9,918 nt of DNA, taken from the NCBI GenBank assembly GCA_937132145.1, contig CAKZNY010000045.1, forward strand, positions 1-9,918, read 5' to 3'. The stretch comes from an uncultured Paracoccaceae bacterium. Its GTDB lineage: Bacteria; Pseudomonadota; Alphaproteobacteria; Rhodobacterales; Rhodobacteraceae. Numbering within the stretch: the first letter of the stretch is position 1; each line of letters starts with the position of its first letter. Under the pieces are notes generated by a model. It was not told the origin of the DNA. It worked only from the letters and a program-made list of their open reading frames with translations, and made no database searches. Below, in pieces: positions 1 through 6,145 of this stretch. The translations under genes were made by a program, and so were the position numbers.

Positions 1-399
1 CCTTTCCAGAATTCACTGGCGACAATGCAGTTGACAGGTGCCGGCGTAATAGCTGCACTTGAAAACGGTGTTAGTCAGGTGGAAGATGGCGCAGGCCGTT
101 TCCCGCAGGTTGCCGGTCTTAGGTTCACGTTCGATACTTCGGTCGCGCCAAACGAGGGGCGCGTTAGCGATGTTCTCGTTCGGGACGGGGACAACTGGGT
201 TCCGATTGATCCTGATGCCATCTACGGCGTTGTGACCAACAACTACATGCGCTCGGGTGGGGACGGATATAAGATTTTCGCGAGCGAGGGCATGAACGCC
301 TATGATTATGGCCCTGGCCTGGAAGATGTTGTTGCCGATTACATGGCAGCTGGTGGAGCGTATACGCCTTACTTAGACGGGCGTATTTCCCAAAAATAA
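1..399 (+). CDS. 5'-nucleotidase/UshA-type phosphoesterase, C-terminal part (5' end outside window)
   Basis: The reading frame is open from base 1, so the gene begins to the left of the window; the Met codon at 25 is internal. The 132 visible residues match the 5'-nucleotidase C-terminal domain, the substrate-recognition half of periplasmic metallophosphoesterases of the UshA/CpdB type. Visible hallmarks are a F-x-N-x-L-x-x-M-x-L-T-G-x-x-x-x-x-x-L-E opening, a GLRFTFD strand, a GRVSDV segment, and the Y-G-V-V-T-N-N-Y-M-R-S-G-G-D-G-Y loop whose GGDGY is the family signature. These enzymes hydrolyse extracytoplasmic nucleotides or nucleotide sugars to salvage phosphate and nucleosides. The N-terminal metallophosphatase domain and signal peptide are not visible, so 5'-nucleotidase, 2',3'-cyclic phosphodiesterase or UDP-sugar hydrolase activity cannot be told apart. 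The gene ends in TAA just before a strong terminator. Confidence 0.88.
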   Translation, partial: PFQNSLATMQLTGAGVIAALENGVSQVEDGAGRFPQVAGLRFTFDTSVAPNEGRVSDVLVRDGDNWVPIDPDAIYGVVTNNYMRSGGDGYKIFASEGMNAYDYGPGLEDVVADYMAAGGAYTPYLDGRISQK

Positions 400-419
400 G
401 GGAATCATTAACCGATAAG

Positions 420-450
420 AAAGGCGCGGGGAAACAACCTCGCGCCTTTT
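420..450 (+). terminator. Intrinsic terminator after the 5'-nucleotidase gene
   Basis: A 12-bp stem (420-431 with 438-449, containing one G-T wobble) encloses the loop aaacaa and ends in TTTT. It begins 20 bases after the TAA of the nucleotidase gene. It is very GC-rich (AGGCGCGGGG against CCTCGCGCCT), a classic rho-independent terminator. Confidence 0.9.
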
Positions 451-833
451 GCATTTTGCGAATTACTCGCAAAAGGATATAAATATTTTTACCCTTTGGT
501 CTAATAAGCATATTTTTTTCGCATTTTAGCAATAATCTATTTGATCTGTCGCCTAACGGACATAGAATCAACCAAAGCTTTAATAACTAGGTCGCACCTG
601 AAGTGATTGGTGTAGCGGATAGACTGTTACCAGTGAGCGAGTAAATAGTAGCTGATGCAAAAAGACGCGATGTCTGTCAGCCTTGTATGAGGCGGCAAGA
701 TTGTTATGCTCTTTACGTGTTAGAAACATTCGACGGGGGGTACGGTGTTCATATTGGTTGGGCATTCCCGGTTTCGCCGGCGGCAATATTATACTAAATG
801 GCGTGTTCAACACCCATTCACTTCAGGAACAAA
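451..833. other. AT-rich intergenic stretch without a convincing gene
   Basis: Between the terminator and the region just upstream of the Crp/Fnr gene I find no gene I can support. Frames here are short and of low-complexity composition. The best one, on the minus strand at 580-813, has a GTG start without a ribosome-binding site and no recognisable motif. The first half is markedly richer in A and T than the flanking genes, with T-runs around 485-520. Structure present: an inverted repeat at 454-474, a small palindrome GTGTTCAACAC at 803-813, and an isolated TATACT at 790-795 that could be a -10 box but has no good -35 partner. A small RNA or degraded gene cannot be excluded. Confidence 0.5.
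454..474. repeat. Perfect 8-bp inverted repeat with 5-base spacer
   Basis: TTTTGCGA at 454-461 is repeated inverted as TCGCAAAA at 467-474 around the spacer ATTAC. It starts four bases after the terminator T-run. It could be an operator for an unseen transcript or a secondary structure helping termination; no adjoining promoter is evident. Confidence 0.5.
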
Positions 834-847
834 TTGATAGCGATAGA
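834..847 (+). promoter_or_regulatory. Possible FNR/Crp-type site upstream of the regulator gene
   Basis: TTGATAGCGATAGA has a perfect left half of the FNR consensus (TTGAT-N4-ATCAA) and three of five bases of the right half. It lies 25 bases upstream of the start codon of a Crp/Fnr-family gene, where autoregulation is common. The degenerate right half keeps confidence low. Confidence 0.25.
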
Positions 848-849
848 CT

Positions 850-873
850 ATGACTAACCGGATACACGCATAA
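850..873 (+). CDS. Possible 7-codon leader ORF overlapping the regulator start (TAATG)
   Basis: ATG at 850 opens a seven-codon frame (MTNRIHA) whose TAA stop (871-873) shares its last A with the ATG of the Crp/Fnr gene. Such TAATG junctions usually mean translational coupling. The regulator has no good Shine-Dalgarno sequence of its own, which fits delivery of ribosomes by the leader. However, no clear Shine-Dalgarno precedes 850 either, so this may be chance. Confidence 0.22.
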   Translation: MTNRIHA

Positions 874-1535
874 TGGAAGTTAGTGAAAGATTTCCGCAGA
901 TGATGAAGGCGGATATATTATCTGGCCTTTCGAAAAAATTCCGTAAAGATTTCATCAATCATTGCACCGTATTAAATTACGACTGCCCGACGCATATACT
1001 TGTGCAGGGCGAGCACTCGCCGGGCATGTTTTTGATTGCCAGTGGCAACGTCGAAATCCTTTATTTGGGCGAAGATGGCAACCAAACCTTTTTAGCACGC
1101 GCAGGTGTCGGGGCCATTGTCGGGGAAACCGAGGCGATCTCGGAACAGTTATGCGCCGCCACGGCCGAGACTATGGCAAATACTACGTTGCTGTTTTGCT
1201 CCAAAAAACTGCTGGTCGAGGCGTTGGGAACTGTTAAATTCGTCAAGAACCTGATGAAGATTTTTCACGGGCATTTGTTGCAGTCGAATTATTTCAAGCT
1301 GGTTGACCGGAACTCGCCGGTTGATCACAGGTTATGCGCGTATCTTCTGATGTTCTCTGAACGCAATAGCACGATTTATGATTCACAGACGTATCTTGCA
1401 GGTGTGGTCGGTTGCTCGCGCCAAACGGTCAATAAAGAACTCGGCGCACTGCGCGACAAGGGTTTGATTTCGGTCGAAAAAGGCGTAATCGAAATTCTGG
1501 ACCGTGAAAATCTGGAAGCTTTTCTGTCAGCTTAA
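873..1535 (+). CDS. Crp/Fnr-family transcriptional regulator
   Basis: This 220-residue protein has the usual Crp/Fnr length and layout. A cyclic-nucleotide-binding-like beta-barrel occupies about residues 25-115 (LVQGEHSPGMFLIASGNVEI and G84-E85 are typical), followed by a long dimer helix (about 118-140) and a winged-helix DNA-binding domain (about 150-218). The recognition helix is C181-S-R-Q-T-V-N-K; Arg183 matches a DNA-contacting Arg of CRP, but Gln replaces the CRP Glu. Cysteines lie at 31, 38, 94, 109, 155 and 181; none forms the N-terminal cluster that ligates the 4Fe-4S centre in FNR. The Arg-Ser that binds cAMP phosphate in CRP is replaced by Ala-Ala-Thr-Ala. The effector is therefore unknown, perhaps neither oxygen via Fe-S nor cAMP. 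The ribosome-binding site is weak. No terminator is clear downstream, and the next gene is convergent. I give no gene symbol because subfamily assignment (Dnr, FixK or other) cannot be made by eye. Confidence 0.9.
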   Translation: MEVSERFPQMMKADILSGLSKKFRKDFINHCTVLNYDCPTHILVQGEHSPGMFLIASGNVEILYLGEDGNQTFLARAGVGAIVGETEAISEQLCAATAETMANTTLLFCSKKLLVEALGTVKFVKNLMKIFHGHLLQSNYFKLVDRNSPVDHRLCAYLLMFSERNSTIYDSQTYLAGVVGCSRQTVNKELGALRDKGLISVEKGVIEILDRENLEAFLSA

Positions 1536-1771
1536 CGCTTTGTGCATATGCCGATAGTTATCCATTTAGCTAGAAATAAAATCATAAATTCTCGATTTTG
1601 GACATTTTAATGCCCCAATTAGCGCATATATAAGATTCGTTGGCGGATGCTGGCGTATTAGTGCACCGAGTAACTAGTACGGATCCGTCAACACCGTGGC
1701 GTGTGAAATCGGGTATTTGTTACGATATCACGAGCCCGCTGGCAACAGGACCCGCCCCTGAACGCCAGCTA
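1536..1771. other. Intergenic region between convergent regulator and zinc-ribbon genes
   Basis: About 236 bases without a supportable gene; a frame running through it on + is only the shadow of the minus-strand gene. It contains short palindromes (GCATATGC at 1544-1551, ACTAGT at 1673-1678, ACGGATCCGT at 1679-1688). A 6-bp hairpin (CGCCAG 1763-1768 with CTGGCG 1779-1784) spans the stop codon of the minus-strand gene. That hairpin lacks a T-run on either strand, so no convincing intrinsic terminator is seen for either convergent gene. Confidence 0.5.
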
Positions 1772-2869
1772 CTACTTACTGGCGTAATAAATAGCGCCGA
1801 TAGCTGCTGCAACAATGGCAGCAGTTATCACCGCGAACGCAATTTTCCAGACGGAATAGGGGCGTTCGCCCTTTACGCTTCCGCTCTGGGCATTCACCAC
1901 AAAGCGAAACGTCTTGCCGCGGTATTTATAGGCCGCCAGCCAAATAGGCAGCAGCACGTGCTTGAACGTCACATCCTTGATTGTTGTATCCAGATTGGTG
2001 ATCCGCTGGCGATCACCGCCGATGTCGAATTTCACGTCGCGCACAATCCGGCGATCCATAATCGCGCGGGCCTCGGTATAGCCATCCTCCAGATCAACCG
2101 AATACCCCTCGGCGCGGAATCCGGCCAGATATTCGGCGTTATACGGCTCCAACGCGGCTAGATCCCAAGGGGCCAAAGCGTCGGTGTATTTCTTTGGCAG
2201 GCTGGTTGAGGCAAGCACCAGAATGTCATCAAAGAACCGGGCCACGCGCCCGCTAACAGGCATCCAGCGGATTTTCTGAACCTGCTGCGTCTGTGTCTGT
2301 GATTTTCCATTCACCATCACCCGAACCGTGCGAGTCACATAATATATCGTGCCACGTTGCCCCGAATACCGGCTTTTGGTGTCGGCATCATAAGTCCAGT
2401 AGGGCACATAAATGCCCTGCATTTTGCGACCGGCGCGGGCATATTTTTTCAAGCCGTTGGGGGCGAACCACAGCTTGCCCAACCATTCGTTCATTACAAC
2501 GCGGCTTTGCTTTTCGGACAGGGCGAAGGGTATCACGCCGCGCGGTTTAATGTGGCGGTGCGTGCCTGTACCAATCACCACAGGGGTGGCGCAGAAGGGG
2601 CACTCGGTGGCGTGGTCGTTTTCAAGAAATTCCACCTGTGCACCGCAGCTTTCGCATTTGGTTACACGGACTTCTTCCATTTCGGCTTCGCTTCCGGCCA
2701 CCGACAGCGCCGCCTTGAAGTCCATTTCCTTGATCGCACCGCTTGTCCATGGGTTTACGTCAATGGCCTCGCTTGCGCCGCAATGGTCGCAGCTTAGGGC
2801 GCTCAATGTGGGGTCAAAACGCATATCGGCCCCGCAGACTTCACAGGGGAAACTGTGCTGTTCGGTCAT
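1772..2869 (-). CDS. Double zinc-ribbon, membrane-anchored protein (YdjG-like)
   Basis: A 365-residue protein and the last gene of the operon. Two zinc ribbons are plain: C9-x2-C12 with C27-x2-C30, and C72-x2-C75 with C90-x2-C93. They are followed by a roughly 240-residue mixed domain rich in aromatic residues (YVPYWTYDA near 160 and LLPIWLAAYKYRGKTF near 315-330) and one hydrophobic segment at about 342-361 ending in YYASK. There is no signal peptide, so the ribbons should face the cytoplasm with the protein tail-anchored in the inner membrane. Such proteins are often labelled 'TFIIB-type zinc finger' or, wrongly, 'primosomal protein N''; no helicase motifs are present. The layout and the SPFH neighbour recall YdjG, encoded next to the SPFH protein YdjI in the B. 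subtilis ydjFGHI operon. The start lies 9 bases after the SPFH stop, with AAGG overlapping that stop. The molecular function is unknown. Confidence 0.85.
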   Translation of the reverse strand: MTEQHSFPCEVCGADMRFDPTLSALSCDHCGASEAIDVNPWTSGAIKEMDFKAALSVAGSEAEMEEVRVTKCESCGAQVEFLENDHATECPFCATPVVIGTGTHRHIKPRGVIPFALSEKQSRVVMNEWLGKLWFAPNGLKKYARAGRKMQGIYVPYWTYDADTKSRYSGQRGTIYYVTRTVRVMVNGKSQTQTQQVQKIRWMPVSGRVARFFDDILVLASTSLPKKYTDALAPWDLAALEPYNAEYLAGFRAEGYSVDLEDGYTEARAIMDRRIVRDVKFDIGGDRQRITNLDTTIKDVTFKHVLLPIWLAAYKYRGKTFRFVVNAQSGSVKGERPYSVWKIAFAVITAAIVAAAIGAIYYASK

Positions 2870-2878
2870 GGCATTACC

Positions 2879-3979
2879 TTATGCAGCGGGTGGGGGCGGT
2901 GGCATCACGGTGAACAACTGCGCCAATTCGTTGATGTCGTTGGCTTTGATCCAACCATCTTGTCCCGCCGTCCAAACAAGGGATGCCCGCGTGAAGGCGC
3001 CATCCCCCGCCATGCGACCAAGACTGGCCCGCGAAAACGGCCCCGTTGTCGCGCCGTTCGCGGTGATATGCCAAACCTTTTCAACAAGCGGCGGTGGTGG
3101 AGGCGGCGCAACAACAGCAGGTTGGCCAAATCCTTGTGCCATCTGTCCTGCCATCGCCATGCCCAACCCCATGCCAAGACCTTCGCCCATGCCGCCACCG
3201 GCAGGGTTGGCGGCCGCCGCAGTCATCGCCTCGGCTGCCGAGAATTGGGTGTAACGGCCAAGATCACCGACAATCCCCATAGAGGTCCGCTTGTCCATCG
3301 CCGCCTCGACCGCTGTCGGAAGCGAGATATTTTCAATGTAAAAGGCCGGCATTTCGATGCCGAACTCGGCCAACTCGGGGCTGACCTTGGCGGCGATCAG
3401 TTTGCCGAGGTCAATCATATTCGCCGCCATATCCAGAACCGGAATGCCACTGGACGCAATCGCTACGGATGCCCGCGCGACGATGTTGTTGCGGATTTGG
3501 TAAGATATCTCGTCGGTTGTAAACTCGCCGTCGGTCCCGACCACTTCGCGCAGGAATTGTGCGGGGTCCGAAACGCGGATCGTATAGGTGCCATATGCAC
3601 GGATGCGCACAGGGCCGAATTCCGGATCTCGGCACATGATCGGATTTTTCGTACCCCATTTCAGGTCTTGGAAACGGGTGGTGTTAACGAAATATATTTC
3701 CGATTTGAACGGGCTTTCAAAGCCGTGATCCCAGTGCTGCAACGTGGTCATGACCGGCATGTTGTTGGTTTCCAGCATATACATGCCGGGCGTGAAGACA
3801 TCGGCCAATTGTCCTTCGTGGATAAACACGGCGGCTTGGCCTTCGCGGACCGTTAGCTTGGCCCCGTATTTTATCTCGTGATTTTCCCGCTCGAACCGCC
3901 AAACGATGGTGTCGTCGGTATCGTCCGTGTGGTGGATTACGTCAATAAATTCGTCGGTTAAAAAGTCGAAAATACCCAT
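2879..3979 (-). CDS. SPFH/virion-core (YdjI-type) protein fused to a GYF_2 domain
   Basis: This 366-residue protein has an SPFH (band 7) core at about residues 25-230. Typical features are LTVREGQAAVFIHEGQLADV near 42-61, GMYMLETNNMPV, and R-I-R-A-Y-G-T-Y near 125-132. There is no N-terminal TM helix, as in the YdjI/virion-core branch, which associates with membranes peripherally. A Gly/Ala/Met-rich linker (about 259-289) and a Pro run (292-297) lead into a GYF_2 domain at about 302-356 (VWHITANGATTGPFSRASL, then LVWTAGQDGWIKA). The tail carries a second Pro run (360-364). SPFH proteins form oligomeric membrane scaffolds; GYF domains generally bind proline-rich peptides, so the tail or linker may be its own ligand (inference). 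YdjI itself ends in a zinc ribbon; here the ribbons are in the next gene and GYF_2 takes the C-terminal place. A good Shine-Dalgarno (GGAGAAG) lies just upstream, and the preceding lipoprotein gene ends 24 bases away. Confidence 0.88.
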   Translation of the reverse strand: MGIFDFLTDEFIDVIHHTDDTDDTIVWRFERENHEIKYGAKLTVREGQAAVFIHEGQLADVFTPGMYMLETNNMPVMTTLQHWDHGFESPFKSEIYFVNTTRFQDLKWGTKNPIMCRDPEFGPVRIRAYGTYTIRVSDPAQFLREVVGTDGEFTTDEISYQIRNNIVARASVAIASSGIPVLDMAANMIDLGKLIAAKVSPELAEFGIEMPAFYIENISLPTAVEAAMDKRTSMGIVGDLGRYTQFSAAEAMTAAAANPAGGGMGEGLGMGLGMAMAGQMAQGFGQPAVVAPPPPPPLVEKVWHITANGATTGPFSRASLGRMAGDGAFTRASLVWTAGQDGWIKANDINELAQLFTVMPPPPPAA

Positions 3980-4003
3980 CTACTTCTCCAAAATACGTTT
4001 TTC

Positions 4004-4888
4004 CTAGCGAACCGCGTCGCGTGAAATGGCGGGCAGCAGGGGGATTACTTCATAACTTTCCATACCTGCTTTCAGGCGTGGATCATACAGCATTCGCAGC
4101 AAAATTTCGTCGTGCCGCGTCAGGAATGCGAATTCTTCGTCGTCGTTGAAAATCGAGGGGCGGGCATCAGGGCTGTCGTTCGTTAACCCCATCGCTTGCG
4201 CCATTTCTTCGTGGATGCAGGATTTGCGCATAAAATCGCTGTGCTCGGATTTTATCAGGATCAATACGTTACCATAAACCCCCTTCTGGCCCGGTTTGGT
4301 GAAGGCGAACGCGGCGCAAAATATATTGCGCGGGCTGTTGCGGAAGGCATCAACCACGGCGGGGCTGATGTCGCGCAGAATTGTGGGCAGGGTCTTGGCA
4401 AACTCGACCTGTTCGCCCTCATTCAGGAACAGTACCAGAAAGTTGGCGTTCGCTACCGAGGATGTCCGCATGTCGAGGTTCGTCAGCCGTGCAAGCCGGC
4501 GGGTGAATTTGAAAACCTCGTTGTTGTTAAGACGGGCAGCACTTTGCGACGTGCTCGGACCATTTATCGTGGCGACGCGCACGGGGCCTTCCCAGCGGCG
4601 CAAAAAGGTTTTGGACTGGCCTGCAACGAAACGCCCACCAGAAATCCGGTATTCATTACGAAGGGCGATTTGCTCGAAATCCTGCACCAGATCACCATAG
4701 CTGAACGGGGCATCCTTGGGGCTGACCTCGGTTCGCATTTTGCCAAGGTTAAGCAAGCTTACCTCGGCGGCGGCGTATATACGTTGTAGCTCGGATTCTG
4801 TGTCGGAGGGGGCAACGGGATACGGCGCGGCGCAGCCTGCAACAAACAGAATTGGCGCAATCAGGTATATGCGGCGTAGGATGTTCAT
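4004..4888 (-). CDS. DUF2927 family lipoprotein with zincin-like motif
   Basis: A 294-residue predicted lipoprotein: the N-terminus MNILRR is followed by a hydrophobic stretch and a lipobox ending V-A-G-C19, with Ala at +2, compatible with outer-membrane sorting. The body matches DUF2927, a family common in Rhodobacterales. Its best conserved part is C224-I-H-E-E-M-A-Q-A-M-G-L-T-N-D238, followed by R-P-S-I-F-N-D-D-E-E-F and T-R-H259-D-E-I-L-L-R-M-L-Y-D-P-R. The H226-E227-E-x-x-Q-x-x-G pattern resembles a zincin metallopeptidase helix (HExxH) in which Gln replaces the second His, so catalysis is uncertain. It is fourth in the operon. Its Shine-Dalgarno (GAAGG, 5 bases before ATG) lies 3' of the telA-distal hairpin. 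The acidic loop and His259 could supply other metal ligands (inference). Function is not established. Confidence 0.85.
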   Translation of the reverse strand: MNILRRIYLIAPILFVAGCAAPYPVAPSDTESELQRIYAAAEVSLLNLGKMRTEVSPKDAPFSYGDLVQDFEQIALRNEYRISGGRFVAGQSKTFLRRWEGPVRVATINGPSTSQSAARLNNNEVFKFTRRLARLTNLDMRTSSVANANFLVLFLNEGEQVEFAKTLPTILRDISPAVVDAFRNSPRNIFCAAFAFTKPGQKGVYGNVLILIKSEHSDFMRKSCIHEEMAQAMGLTNDSPDARPSIFNDDEEFAFLTRHDEILLRMLYDPRLKAGMESYEVIPLLPAISRDAVR

Positions 4889-4907
4889 ATCTGCCTTCGG
4901 TTTGCTC

Positions 4908-4931
4908 GCCCACGCATCAGGTTGCGTGGGC
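4908..4931 (-). other. Intra-operon hairpin between telA-like and DUF2927 genes
   Basis: GCCCACGCA and TGCGTGGGC form a perfect 9-bp stem around the 6-base loop TCAGGT. It lies in the 51-base gap after the TelA-like stop and before the lipoprotein start. No T-run follows it on the minus strand, so it is not a standard intrinsic terminator. A 3'-end stabiliser or processing site that sets different levels for the upstream and downstream genes is more likely. Confidence 0.7.
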
Positions 4932-4939
4932 CGAATGTA

Positions 4940-6130
4940 TCAATCATTAACGCTTTGGCCAACAGAAACTCCAGCACCTGTCGCCTTGATTTTAGCGGCG
5001 GCGAGCGTGTCTTTCAGCGCCGCTTCCATGACCTTCAGTTCTTTCTCGGCCTCGGCACGCTTGGTTTTGCCTGCATCTGCAATCCGCAAGCTGTCCTCGA
5101 TGGTTTCAATCAGATCGGCGTTGGCCTGCTTGATCGCCTCGATATCAAAAGCGCCACGCTCCATTTCTTCGCGGATAACCTTGTTCGCCTGCTTCAGATT
5201 GCGCGCGTTGGATTTCAACAGCTCGTTGGTCAAATCATTGGCGTCATGCACCACTTCCGCCGCCTCGCGTGATCGGTGGATGGTGACGGCCTGCGCCAGC
5301 TGGGTTTCCCAAAGCGGCACGGTATTCACCAACGTCGAGTTGATTTTCCGCACCAAAGACTTGTCGTTTTCCTGCACCAAACGGATGGAGGGCAGGGATT
5401 GCATCGTCACCTGTCGCGTAAGTTTCAGATCATGCACCCGACGTTCCAGATCATCACGCGCAGCCCGCATATCCCGCAGTTCTTGCGCAAGGATCACCCC
5501 GTCACCTTCCGGCGCGCCCGCCACGGTTTTGTCCATCGCGGGTATGTCGATTTTATCCAGCAGGCGGATTTTCTCTTCGCCTGCTGCAATATAAAGCGCC
5601 AGCTCGTCGTAAAAATCGAGGGTCTTTTCATAAAGCATATCCAGCGATTTGATGTCTTTCAGCAGGATCGTCTCATGGCCCAGTAGCTCGTCGGTGATGT
5701 CGTCGATCTGGCCTTGAACGTCTTCATATTTCGCCATAAACGCCGCCAATGGCTGGGCTTTACCTAACAAGCGCTCCCACCAACTTAGCTTGCGGTTGGG
5801 GTCCAACTCGCTGATCGAGAAGCCACGGATGGACGTAACCATATCGCGCAGGCTGTTGCCGGCGGGGCCGACATCCTTGTTGCGAACGCCCGCCAGCATC
5901 TGTTGCGAAATGACTTGCAGTTCGGCTTGAGCGCTGGAGCCGAAACGGATGATGGATTGCGTGTCCCCCATGTCCAGTTCCGCCATGCGGGTTTCAATCG
6001 CGGCCTTTTCCTTCGTGCTGGCCGCATCGATTTCGATCAACGCGCTCTTGGCTTCAGGCAGTGAAGCGGCGGTAATGGCCTCGGCGTCTTTTACGGCGGT
6101 TGCGGCTTTGGCGCGGATTTCGTCAGACAT
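4940..6130 (-). CDS. TelA-like toxic-anion resistance family protein
   Basis: A 396-residue, mostly alpha-helical, charged protein with no signal peptide or TM segment, so probably cytoplasmic and acting at the membrane face. The family signature is at about residues 246-282 (LPSIRLVQENDKSLVRKINS, then the N-T-V-P-L-W-E-T-Q stretch). A second conserved block is S-I-I-R-F-G at 59-64, and coiled-coil-like helices cover about 130-240 and 310-382. The family is named after TelA of plasmid tellurite-resistance loci and is linked to tellurite and to cell-wall-active antibiotics or bacteriocins in several bacteria. The chemistry is unknown. It follows the XpaC-like gene by 15 bases, with a very strong Shine-Dalgarno (GAGGAGG, 6 bases before ATG). 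The XpaC-TelA pairing recurs widely and argues for a joint job in an envelope-stress response. I leave the symbol blank because chromosomal members need not confer tellurite resistance. Confidence 0.9.
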   Translation of the reverse strand: MSDEIRAKAATAVKDAEAITAASLPEAKSALIEIDAASTKEKAAIETRMAELDMGDTQSIIRFGSSAQAELQVISQQMLAGVRNKDVGPAGNSLRDMVTSIRGFSISELDPNRKLSWWERLLGKAQPLAAFMAKYEDVQGQIDDITDELLGHETILLKDIKSLDMLYEKTLDFYDELALYIAAGEEKIRLLDKIDIPAMDKTVAGAPEGDGVILAQELRDMRAARDDLERRVHDLKLTRQVTMQSLPSIRLVQENDKSLVRKINSTLVNTVPLWETQLAQAVTIHRSREAAEVVHDANDLTNELLKSNARNLKQANKVIREEMERGAFDIEAIKQANADLIETIEDSLRIADAGKTKRAEAEKELKVMEAALKDTLAAAKIKATGAGVSVGQSVND

Positions 6131-6145
6131 AATGTGCCTCCTCGG

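Noticed and set aside
164..571. Minus-strand 135-codon frame
   Set aside because: Its C-terminal part is antisense to the 5'-nucleotidase gene and it crosses the terminator; basic, Arg/Pro/Ser-rich shadow translation.
580..813. Minus-strand 77-codon frame in the intergenic gap
   Set aside because: GTG start without a ribosome-binding site, no recognisable motif, and composition unlike the neighbouring genes; treated as chance.
1673..1688. Adjacent palindromes ACTAGT and ACGGATCCGT resembling joined cloning sites
   Set aside because: No vector-like sequence flanks them and the DNA on both sides looks native; short palindromes of this kind arise by chance.
1763..1784. Hairpin CGCCAG/CTGGCG over the stop of the zinc-ribbon gene as a terminator
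   Set aside because: Six pairs with a 10-base loop and no T-run on either strand.
1640..2161. Plus-strand 173-codon frame after the Crp/Fnr gene
   Set aside because: Mostly antisense to the double zinc-ribbon gene, which has strong motif support; no Shine-Dalgarno.
2855..3856. Plus-strand 333-codon frame
   Set aside because: Long, but antisense to the SPFH-GYF_2 gene; the His/Arg/Cys-rich translation is typical of an opposite-strand shadow in GC-moderate DNA.
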